A stretch of 6,650 bases of DNA from Candidatus Spyradenecus faecavium (GTDB lineage Bacteria > Verrucomicrobiota > Kiritimatiellia > RFP12 > DVOR01), in assembly GCA_018713405.1 (NCBI GenBank), contig DVOR01000186.1:1-6650 (forward strand), in the 5' to 3' direction. The position numbers and the translations under genes were made by a program. The notes below the pieces were generated by a model. It ran no database searches. It was not told the DNA's origin and saw nothing but the letters and a program-made list of their open reading frames with translations. This document shows positions 1 to 6,650 of this stretch, in pieces. Positions within the stretch are counted from its first letter, which is position 1. Each line of letters starts with the position of its first letter.

Positions 1-1745
<1,745 letters not shown>

Positions 1746-1749
<4 letters not shown>

Positions 1750-2288
1750 TGCTTTGCCTTTCGAATGAAATCGTAAACTTTGTCGGGGTCTTTGCGGCCG
1801 GGGGCGGCCTCGGTGCCGCCTGCGACGTCCACGCACCAGGGGCGGACGGCCGCGACGGCGTCGGCGACGTTGCCGGGGGTCAGGCCGCCGGCGAGGACCA
1901 GGCGGCGCCGGCGGGCCAGCCGCGCGGCGTGGGCCCAGTCGCCGACGACGCCCTGGCCGGGCGCGGCGTCGAGGACGATCGCCTCGGCGGCGGGGCCGGG
2001 GGTGGCGCGCCAGACTGCGACGCCCGCGGGGCGGAAGGGGCAGCGATAGAGCTGGACGACGTCGAGGCGGCCGACGCGGACGGCGCGGGCGACCTCCGCG
2101 GGCGTGGCGTCCATGAAGACGCCGACGCGCCGGAGGCGGACGGGCACGCGGGCCAGCTCGGCCAGGCGCCCGAGGGTCACGTGCCGCTTGGAGCGCGGCC
2201 AGAGGACGAACCCGGCGAAGTCGGCCCCCGCCGCGTCGACGAGCGCGAGGTCCTCGGGGGAGGTGACGCCGCAGATCTTCACCTTCAT
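1746..2288 (-). CDS. trpF: Phosphoribosylanthranilate isomerase
   Basis: Converts N-(5'-phosphoribosyl)anthranilate to CdRP by an Amadori rearrangement, the third step of the pathway; cytosolic TIM barrel. The protein is 180 residues, somewhat short for a family usually around 200-210. The N-terminus MKVKICGVT carries the expected general-base cysteine (C6). FAGFVLWPRSKRHV (24-37) matches the usual FxGFxxxxxSxR motif. D107 in IVLDA is the likely general acid. LAGGLTPGNV (132-141) and DVAGGTEAAPGRKDPDKV (154-171) correspond to the phosphate-binding end. Two motifs deviate: QLHG is QLYR (79-82) and DVSSGVE is DVAGGTE. The start is fixed by the ATGA overlap with the trpC stop; an upstream in-frame Met would add residues that do not resemble the family and would lie inside trpC. 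The stop overlaps the trpB ATG in the same way, implying translational coupling. Confidence 0.92.
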
Positions 2289-3046
2289 TTCAGGAGCCTC
2301 GGGAGGAGGTCGGGGTCGCGCATGAGGGCCTCGCCGACCAGGCAGCGGCGGGCGCCGGTGGCCTCGAGGTCGGCCTTGCACGTGATGGCGCTCTCGGCGA
2401 CGGCGATGCGGTCGGCGGGGATGCGGGAGAGGAGGCCGCGGACGGCGGCGAGGTCGGTGCGGAAGGTGCGCAGGTCGCGGGCGTTCACGCCGATGACGCG
2501 CAGGCCCAGGGCGACCAGGCGGTCGACCTCCTCGGCGTCGTGCGCCTCGCCCAGGACGTCCAGGCCGAGGGCGTGGGCCTGCGCGGCCAGGTCGGCGAGC
2601 GGGGCGTTGGGGAGCATGGCGGCGATGAGGAGGACGGCGTCGGCGCCGGCGGCGCGGGCCTCGAAGAGCTGGTAGGCGTCGAAGACGAAATCCTTCCGCA
2701 GCAGGGGGAGGTCCGTGGCGGCGCGGGCGGCGCGGAGGTCGGCGAGGGAGCCGCGGAAGAAACGCTCCTCGGTGAGGACGGAGCAGGCGGCGGCGCCGAG
2801 GGCCTCGTAGCGGCGGACGGCGCGGGCGGGGTCGTAGTCCGGGGCGATGAGGCCCTTGGAGGGCGAGGCCAGCTTGGCCTCGGCGATGACGCGGACGCCG
2901 GGGGCGTCGAGCGCGTCGGCGAAGCCGCGGGTGGGCGGCAGGTCGGCGCAGCGGCGCGCGAGCTCGGTCTGGGGCAGGGTGGCCTTGGCGACGGCGAGGG
3001 CGTCGCGCTTGGCGGCGAGGATCTTCTGCAGGATGTCAGGCAACAT
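2285..3046 (-). CDS. trpC: Indole-3-glycerol phosphate synthase
   Basis: Closes the indole ring, converting CdRP to indole-3-glycerol phosphate with loss of CO2 and water; cytosolic TIM barrel. The 253 residues are normal for a monofunctional enzyme (not the TrpC-TrpF fusion of enterics). Visible catalytic and binding residues: IAEAKLASPSKG with E56 and K58, LLRKDF with K118, VLGEAHD with E167, GVNARDL with N187, VAESAI with E217 and S218, and the phosphate-binding VGEALMR near the C-terminus. LGEAH and VNARDL differ slightly from the commoner LVEVH and VNNRDL. The ATG at 3046 lies inside the end of trpD (11-nt overlap) and has a GGAGG six bases upstream. The stop overlaps the trpF ATG as ATGA. 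Confidence 0.95.
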   Translation of the reverse strand: MLPDILQKILAAKRDALAVAKATLPQTELARRCADLPPTRGFADALDAPGVRVIAEAKLASPSKGLIAPDYDPARAVRRYEALGAAACSVLTEERFFRGSLADLRAARAATDLPLLRKDFVFDAYQLFEARAAGADAVLLIAAMLPNAPLADLAAQAHALGLDVLGEAHDAEEVDRLVALGLRVIGVNARDLRTFRTDLAAVRGLLSRIPADRIAVAESAITCKADLEATGARRCLVGEALMRDPDLLPRLLK

Positions 3047-4061
3047 GGCTGGCCTCCACGAGGGCGGAGAGTTTGGCGAGGGCGGCGCCGGAGTCGATGG
3101 CGCGCTCGGCCATCGGCAGGGCCTCCTCGATGGAGGGCGCGCGGCCGGAGACGAAGATGGCGGCGGCGGCGTTGAGGGCCACGATGGCGCGGGCGCCGCC
3201 CCGGTCGCGGCCCTCCAGCACGGCGCGGAGGCGCGCGGCGTTCTCCTCGGGCGTGCCGCCGCGGATGTCGGCGGCGGGGAAGCGCTGGCCGAAGAGGATC
3301 TCGGGGAAGAGCTCGCGGGTGTGGAGCCCGCCCTCCGGGTCCAGCGCCGTGACGCGGCTGGGCGCGGTGACGGTGAACTCGTCGAGGCCGTCGTGGCCGT
3401 GGACGATGAGGGCGCGCTTGACGCCGAGGTCGTGGAGCGCCCCGGCCATGAGCTCGGTGAGGGCCGCGTCGTAGACGCCGATGACGGCCGCGGCGGGGCG
3501 GGTAGGGTTCACCAGCGGGCCGAGGAGGTTGAAGAGGGTGCGCACGCCGAGGGCCTTGCGTACGGGGGCGACCGTCGCGAAGGCGGGGTGGAGGCGCGGC
3601 GCGAAGAGGAAGCCGATGCCGACCTCCGCGATGGCGCGCTCCATGGCCTCGGGCGGGCAGGCCAGGTCGAAGCCGCAGGCGGCCAGCACGTCGGCGGCGC
3701 CGGATTTGCCGCTGACGGCGCGGTTGCCGTGCTTGGCCATGACGACGCCCGCGCCGGCGGCGACGAAGGCGGCGGTGGTGGAGACGTTGAAGCTCGCGCC
3801 GCCGTCGCCGCCCGTGCCCACCATGTCCGTCACGGGGCGCAGGCCGACGTCGACGGGGACGGCGTGGCGCAGGAGGAAGCGCGCGGCGCCGACGAGCTCG
3901 GCGCGGGACTCGCCCTTCATGCGCAGGGCCACGAGGAGGGCGCCGAGGCAGACGGGGTCGGCCTCGCCGCGCACGGCTTCGTCGAGGACGGCGGCCATCT
4001 GCGCCTCGGAGAGGTCGCGGCGGGCCAGGGCGTCCGCCAGGGCACGGTCGAGCTCACGCAT
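3036..4061 (-). CDS. trpD: Anthranilate phosphoribosyltransferase
   Basis: Transfers the phosphoribosyl group of PRPP to anthranilate, the second step; cytosolic, normally a homodimer. It is 341 residues, the usual length for the stand-alone enzyme. The PRPP-binding GTGGDGGASFNVST lies at 82-95, KHGNRAVSGKSG at 110-121, the hinge segment FNLLGPLVNP at 177-186, and the metal-binding pair D227-E228 in HGHDGLDEFT. The N-terminal helices (MRELDRALADALARRDLSEAQ) match the family and set the start at 4061; the longer frame upstream is a Ser/Pro-rich antisense-like extension inside trpG. The gene overlaps the end of trpG by 8 nt and the start of trpC by 11 nt, so it is probably translationally coupled to both. 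It is not fused to trpG, unlike E. coli. Confidence 0.96.
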   Translation of the reverse strand: MRELDRALADALARRDLSEAQMAAVLDEAVRGEADPVCLGALLVALRMKGESRAELVGAARFLLRHAVPVDVGLRPVTDMVGTGGDGGASFNVSTTAAFVAAGAGVVMAKHGNRAVSGKSGAADVLAACGFDLACPPEAMERAIAEVGIGFLFAPRLHPAFATVAPVRKALGVRTLFNLLGPLVNPTRPAAAVIGVYDAALTELMAGALHDLGVKRALIVHGHDGLDEFTVTAPSRVTALDPEGGLHTRELFPEILFGQRFPAADIRGGTPEENAARLRAVLEGRDRGGARAIVALNAAAAIFVSGRAPSIEEALPMAERAIDSGAALAKLSALVEASHVA

Positions 4062-4632
4062 GGCGGCACCCCGCGAGGAAGTTGGCGAGCTGGCGTTTGC
4101 CGGCCTCGGTGAGGATGGATTCGGGGTGGTATTGGATGCCCTCGATGGGGAGGGAGGCGTGGCGGACGCCCATGATCTCGCCATCCTCCGCGCGGGCGGT
4201 GACGGCGAGGCAGGCGGGGATGGAGGCCGGGTCAAGGGCGAGGGAGTGGTAGCGCACGGCGCGGAAGGGGTTGGGCACGCCGGCGAAGACGCCGCGGCCG
4301 TCGTGCGTGACCTCGGAGACCTTGCCGTGCATGACGCGCTTGGCGTGGACGACGCGCGCGCCGAAGACCTGGCCGATGGCCTGGTGGCCCAGGCAGACGC
4401 CGAGCATCGGCACGCCGGCCTCGGCCCCCGCGCGCACCAGGTCGCAGAGGCAACCGGCGCGCTCGGGCGAGGAGGGCCCGGGCGAGAGCAGGATGCCGTC
4501 GGGCCGCAGGGCGAGGACGTCGGCGGGCGAGACCTCGCGGTTGCGGCGGACGGTGACCTCGGCGCCGAGCGCGTAGAGCAGGTGCACGAGGTTGTAGGTG
4601 AAGGAGTCGTAGTTGTCGAGGACGAAGATCAT
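4054..4632 (-). CDS. trpG: Anthranilate synthase component II, glutamine amidotransferase
   Basis: Hydrolyses glutamine and passes ammonia to TrpE for anthranilate formation. It is a class I amidotransferase of 192 residues, the standard stand-alone length. The N-terminus MIFVLDNYDSFTYNLVHLL is typical of the family. The oxyanion strand LLSPGPSSPERAG starts at 48. The nucleophile is C80 in GVCLGHQAI, and the triad is completed by H169 and E171 in GIQYHPESILTEAG. HGKVSEV (102-108) and RYHSL (127-131) are also conserved. The start at 4632 is supported by AAAGGA six bases upstream, placed across the trpE stop. The 10-nt gap to trpE and 8-nt overlap with trpD indicate co-translation. Absence of pabB or folate genes nearby and its position favour TrpG over PabA. 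Confidence 0.95.
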   Translation of the reverse strand: MIFVLDNYDSFTYNLVHLLYALGAEVTVRRNREVSPADVLALRPDGILLSPGPSSPERAGCLCDLVRAGAEAGVPMLGVCLGHQAIGQVFGARVVHAKRVMHGKVSEVTHDGRGVFAGVPNPFRAVRYHSLALDPASIPACLAVTARAEDGEIMGVRHASLPIEGIQYHPESILTEAGKRQLANFLAGCRHA

Positions 4633-4642
4633 GGCGGTCCTT

Positions 4643-6127
4643 TCAGCGGAGGTCGAAGCCCTTGGCGGCCAGGCGGATGGCCTGGAAGACGGCGGCGGCT
4701 TTGTTGAGGGTTTCCTCGTATTCCTTTTCGGGGTCGGAGTCGTGGACGATGCCGGCGCCGGCCTGGACGGTGAGGCGGCGGCCTTTGAGCTGGAGCGTGC
4801 GGATGGTGATGGCCAGGTCCATGTCGCCGGTGTTGGAGAAGTAGCCCACCGCGCCGCCATAGACGCCGCGCGGGCCGTCCTCCAGCTCGTGGATCAGCTC
4901 CATCGCGCGGATCTTCGGGGCGCCGCTGAGGGTGCCGGCGGGGAAGGCCGTGCGCAGGAGGTCGAAGGCGTCGCACCCCTCGGCGAGCTGGGCGTGGACG
5001 TCGCTCACCAGGTGCATCACGTGGGAGTAACGCTCGATGTGCATGAAGTCCTCCACATGGACGCTGCCGGGGACGGCCGTGCGGCCGAGGTCGTTGCGCC
5101 CCAGGTCCACGAGCATGAGGTGCTCGGCGCGCTCCTTCGGGTCGGAGAGGAGGTCGTCGGCGTTGGCGCGGTCTTGGGCCTGCGTGGCGCCGCGGCGGCG
5201 CGTGCCGGCGATGGGGCGGACGGTGCTGCGGCCCTTCTCCAGACGCACGAGGGTCTCGGGCGAGGAGCCGATGAGCACCAGGTCGCCATGGCGGAAGAAG
5301 AAGGTGTAGGGCGAGGGGTTCACGGCGCGGAGGGCGCGGTAGAGCTGCAGCGGCTCGGCGTCGCAGTCGGCCTCGAAGCGCTGGGAGAGCACCACCTGGA
5401 TGCACTCGCCGTCGCGGATGGCCTGCTTGGCGGCGTCGACGCGCTCGCAGAAGGCCTCCTTGCCCAGGTTGCTGCGCAGGCGCGGGGGCTCGGCCAGGGG
5501 CGTCGTCTCGGGGAGGAGGGCGCGGGGGCGGAAGAAGGGCGCCTTGAGCGCGGCCAGGCGGCGCAGGCCGTCCTCGTAGGCCGCGCGGGGCGAGTCGTAG
5601 CGCGCGGGGTCGACGGTCGCCACGGCCAGGATGGTGTGGCGCAGGTTGTCGAAGACGAGGAGGTCGTCCACCAGCAGGAAGAGCGCCTCGGGCGTGTCGG
5701 CGCGGCCTTTGGGCGGCGGCAGGGGCTCGAAGCGGCCCGCCATCTCGTAGCCCACGTAGCCCACCGCGCCGCCGAGGAGGGTCGGCAGGCCGTCCAGCTC
5801 CAGCGGCGCCCGCCCGAGCAAGGGGCGCAGGGCCTCCATCGGGTCGTCGCCGCAGGGGAGCGGCTTGCCGTCGAGGAAGGGCTTGCCGTCCTCCACCGTG
5901 AAGACGCCGCGCGGGGCGCAGCCCAGGAAGGAGTAGCGGCTGAAGCGGCCGCCCTGGCCGCAGCTTTCCAGCAGGAAGCAATCGGCGTGCGCCTCCGCCA
6001 CCCGCGCCAACGCGCTCACCGGCGTCTCCACGTCGGCCAGCGTCTCATCCGTCAGCGGGATGGGCCTGCCCTGCCCGCACAGCGCCTCGAAGCGCCCGTA
6101 ATCCATAATCTCTTGCATCGTGTCCAT
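4643..6127 (-). CDS. trpE: Anthranilate synthase component I
   Basis: Converts chorismate to anthranilate using ammonia from TrpG; first committed step and usual target of tryptophan feedback inhibition. The longest form is 494 residues. The N-terminal feedback site is visible as FLLESCGQGGRFSRYSFLG (51-69), paired with NPSPYTFFF (270-278). Chorismate-binding core motifs follow: PIAGTRRRG (305-313), EHLMLVDLGRNDLGR (335-349), FMHIERYSHVMHLVS (361-375), FPAGTLSGAPKIRAM (395-409), YGGAVGYFSNTGDMDLAITIRT starting at 423, and VQAGAGIVHDSDPEKEYEET starting at 453. Three Met codons could start it: 6127, 6118 and 6106. The first abuts the attenuator U-tract and has no ribosome site. The second has GGATGG five bases upstream, and the third has a weak AAGAG. 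I give the longest form but consider 6118 at least as likely. Expression is probably set by the leader upstream. Confidence 0.96.
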   Translation of the reverse strand: MDTMQEIMDYGRFEALCGQGRPIPLTDETLADVETPVSALARVAEAHADCFLLESCGQGGRFSRYSFLGCAPRGVFTVEDGKPFLDGKPLPCGDDPMEALRPLLGRAPLELDGLPTLLGGAVGYVGYEMAGRFEPLPPPKGRADTPEALFLLVDDLLVFDNLRHTILAVATVDPARYDSPRAAYEDGLRRLAALKAPFFRPRALLPETTPLAEPPRLRSNLGKEAFCERVDAAKQAIRDGECIQVVLSQRFEADCDAEPLQLYRALRAVNPSPYTFFFRHGDLVLIGSSPETLVRLEKGRSTVRPIAGTRRRGATQAQDRANADDLLSDPKERAEHLMLVDLGRNDLGRTAVPGSVHVEDFMHIERYSHVMHLVSDVHAQLAEGCDAFDLLRTAFPAGTLSGAPKIRAMELIHELEDGPRGVYGGAVGYFSNTGDMDLAITIRTLQLKGRRLTVQAGAGIVHDSDPEKEYEETLNKAAAVFQAIRLAAKGFDLR

Positions 6128-6129
6128 CC

Positions 6130-6175
6130 AAAAGAAAAGCCGCGCCCCAGGAAGTCAACCTTCCGGAGACGCGGC
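6130..6175 (-). terminator. Intrinsic terminator of the trp attenuator
   Basis: In the RNA sense the stem is GCCGCG-TCTC-(C/T bulge)-GGAAG, loop GTTGA, then CTTCC-GGGG-CGCGGC, followed directly by TTTTCTTTT. That is 15 pairs, including two G-U, around one internal mismatch, with an eight-T tract broken by one C. The tract ends two bases before the first possible trpE ATG. Placed between a Trp-rich leader peptide and trpE, it fits the 3:4 terminator of classical attenuation. Confidence 0.9.
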
Positions 6176-6273
6176 CATTGCCCAAACAAAATCGGCGATC
6201 CAAGCCCAGAGCCCAAATCGCCGAAACCTAATCAGTCCTGTCTGCTTGCTCACATCGCAAGGCGTTCCGGCGA
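6161..6273 (-). promoter_or_regulatory. Alternative stems (1:2 and 2:3) of the trp attenuator
   Basis: Segment 1 TCGCCGGAA (6273-6265, codons 18-20 of the leader peptide) pairs over 9 bp with segment 2 TTTCGGCGA (6226-6218). Segment 3 TCTCCGGAA (6169-6161) differs from segment 1 at one base, so segment 2 can pair with it too, and further G-U rich pairing extends this. Segment 3 is also the ascending arm of the terminator. A ribosome stalled on the Trp codons would cover segment 1, free segment 2 to pair with 3, and prevent termination. A second partner for segment 2 exists: ATCGCCGA (6199-6192) pairs perfectly with TCGGCGAT (6224-6217). Pairings are seen by eye; their relative energies were not computed. 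Confidence 0.75.
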
Positions 6274-6324
6274 GTCACCTCGCCAGAGCCATCGCGCGAC
6301 GTTGAAGCGGACCTTGCTGTTCAT
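6250..6324 (-). CDS. trpL: trp operon leader peptide
   Basis: This short frame encodes 24 residues, MNSKVRFNVARWLWRGDSPERLAM, ending in TGA. Trp codons at positions 12 and 14 (TGG CTC TGG) lie 12 and 9 bases before RNA segment 1 of the attenuator. Its role is to sense charged tRNA-Trp through ribosome stalling; the peptide itself probably has no function. The codons are followed at once by a hairpin, CTGGCGAG-GTGA-CTCGCCGG (6286-6267), that could act as the pause structure, and a 5-bp stem CCTTGC-type helix (6261-6245) brackets the stop. No Shine-Dalgarno sequence precedes the ATG. If the assigned -10 box is right, transcription begins within a base or two of this ATG, making the mRNA leaderless or nearly so. 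GTG at 6330 is an in-frame alternative start. Confidence 0.88.
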   Translation of the reverse strand: MNSKVRFNVARWLWRGDSPERLAM

Positions 6325-6331
6325 GCGCACT

Positions 6332-6361
6332 ACGATACAAAATCCCCGCCCCCACCGTCAA
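6332..6361 (-). promoter_or_regulatory. Probable sigma70-type promoter of the trp operon
   Basis: The -35 box TTGACG (6361-6356) matches the consensus at five of six bases. After an 18-bp spacer, TATCGT (6337-6332) matches the -10 consensus at four of six. The predicted start falls around 6325-6324, at the trpL ATG. No competing -35/-10 pair as good as this was seen between the transporter stop and trpL. Confidence 0.65.
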
Positions 6362-6362
6362 G

Positions 6363-6390
6363 GGATTTTTTGCGCCCGGCCAAAAAATCC
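6363..6390. promoter_or_regulatory. Perfect 10-bp inverted repeat just upstream of the -35 box, possible operator
   Basis: GGATTTTTTG (6363-6372) and CAAAAAATCC (6381-6390) are exact reverse complements around the 8-base spacer CGCCCGGC. The repeat ends one base from the -35 box and is AT-rich in a GC-rich genome. Centre-to-promoter distance suits an activator or repressor site. As RNA it could also fold as a hairpin for readthrough transcripts from the transporter gene, with a T-run inside the arm rather than after the stem, so a terminator role is less convincing. Confidence 0.5.
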
Positions 6391-6405
6391 TCCGCCCCCC
6401 TCCTT

Positions 6406-6490
6406 GAAACCCTAAAGGGTCCGAGGCGAAACCCTAAGGGGTTCGACCCAAAACCCTAAGGGTTTCGAGGCAAACCCTTAAGGGTTTCGG
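6406..6490. repeat. Array of four tandem palindromes, unit about 22 bp
   Basis: Four copies of a palindrome with arms AAACCCT and AGGGTTT begin at 6407, 6429, 6451 and 6472, a spacing of 22, 22 and 21 bp, about two helical turns. Copy 4 (6472-6487) is a perfect 16-bp palindrome, and copy 3 (6451-6465) is perfect around one central base. Copies 1 and 2 are slightly degenerate. Spacers resemble each other (CGAGGC or CGACCC). The array lies 45-130 bp upstream of the trp -35 box. It could be a cooperative protein-binding array or a repetitive hairpin element ending the transporter transcript. Confidence 0.75.
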
Positions 6491-6515
6491 AAATGCATAA
6501 GGACTTATTTGGAAT

Positions 6516-6529
6516 CCGCCCCTTGGCGG
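6516..6529 (-). terminator. Weak hairpin after the transporter gene, possible terminator
   Basis: CCGCC-AAGG-GGCGG forms a 5-bp GC stem seven bases after the stop codon of the upstream gene. It is followed by ATTCCAAATAAG rather than a T-run, so termination here would be weak or factor-dependent. The palindrome array beyond it may share the task. Confidence 0.25.
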
Positions 6530-6536
6530 GGGTGGT

Positions 6537-6650
6537 TCAGCGGAGGCGGAGGCGGCGGGTGGCCAGCAGGACGAGGAGGCCGATGGCGGCCATGATCGCG
6601 AAGGAGAGGCGGAGGCTCGCGGCGTGGGCGACGTAGCCGATGAGGGGCGG
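6537..6650 (-). CDS. C-terminal end of a probable MFS transporter, 5' part outside window
   Basis: Only the last 37 residues and the TGA are present: PPLIGYVAHAASLRLSFAIM, then AAIGLLVLLATRRLRLR. PPLIGYVA followed by SLRLSFAIMAAIGLLVLLA is typical of the loop between the last two helices and the twelfth transmembrane helix of major facilitator superfamily proteins, and the Arg-rich tail fits a cytoplasmic end. Substrate cannot be told from this fragment. It lies on the same strand as the trp genes, 212 bp upstream of trpL, and the trp operon has its own promoter, so a functional link is not implied. Another polytopic membrane protein is possible. Confidence 0.6.
   Translation of the reverse strand, partial: PPLIGYVAHAASLRLSFAIMAAIGLLVLLATRRLRLR

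Noticed and set aside
6120..6305. Plus-strand 61-codon frame opposite the attenuator
   Set aside because: Overlaps the antisense of the terminator and trpL; no ribosome site or recognisable product.
6130..6360. T-box riboswitch or TRAP-binding leader
   Set aside because: No T-box consensus or specifier loop and no run of GAG/UAG triplets; the Trp-codon leader peptide explains the region better.
4613..6415. 600-codon plus-strand open frame antisense to trpE and the leader region
   Set aside because: Low-complexity Ala/Gly/Val/Glu product produced by codon bias of trpE; it also runs across the attenuator and promoter.
6406..6490. AAACCCT repeats resembling plant-type telomere sequence
   Set aside because: Units are palindromes spaced 21-22 bp with other bases between them, not tandem 7-bp repeats, and the context is a bacterial operon.
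6406..6490. CRISPR array
   Set aside because: Repeat plus spacer is only about 22 bp, spacers are similar to each other and a few bases long, and no cas gene is visible.

Overview
The window is a complete or nearly complete tryptophan operon on the minus strand of a very GC-rich bacterium. Codon third positions are almost all G or C, with GCC, CTC and CGC dominating. From the sequence alone I cannot name the phylum. The layout and the ribosome-mediated leader suggest a Gram-negative-type organism, but that is inference.

Reading in the direction of transcription (right to left): 6537-6650 is the 3' end of an MFS-type transporter gene on the same strand. The gap 6325-6536 holds a weak hairpin, an array of four AAACCCT/AGGGTTT palindromes spaced 21-22 bp, a perfect 10-bp AT-rich inverted repeat and a sigma70-like promoter. 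Next come a 24-residue leader peptide with Trp codons in the arrangement Trp-Leu-Trp (6250-6324), and a set of alternative RNA stems ending in a strong intrinsic terminator (6130-6175) just before trpE. This is a textbook-style transcription attenuator.

The structural genes follow in the order trpE, trpG, trpD, trpC, trpF, trpB, trpA. They are tightly packed: a 10-nt gap, then overlaps of 8, 11, 4 and 4 nt. TrpE and TrpG make anthranilate from chorismate. TrpD adds phosphoribosyl, TrpF isomerises, TrpC closes the indole ring, and tryptophan synthase (TrpA plus TrpB) makes indole and then tryptophan. The visible catalytic residues are intact throughout.

The most unusual point is at the end of the operon. 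trpB has no stop codon and its frame runs straight into trpA through about 30 codons of atypical composition (436-525), predicting a beta-alpha TrpB-TrpA fusion. The linker DNA contains nested inverted repeats and looks like a small inserted repeat rather than ordinary coding sequence. The trpA part runs off the left edge of the window, so its end is not seen.
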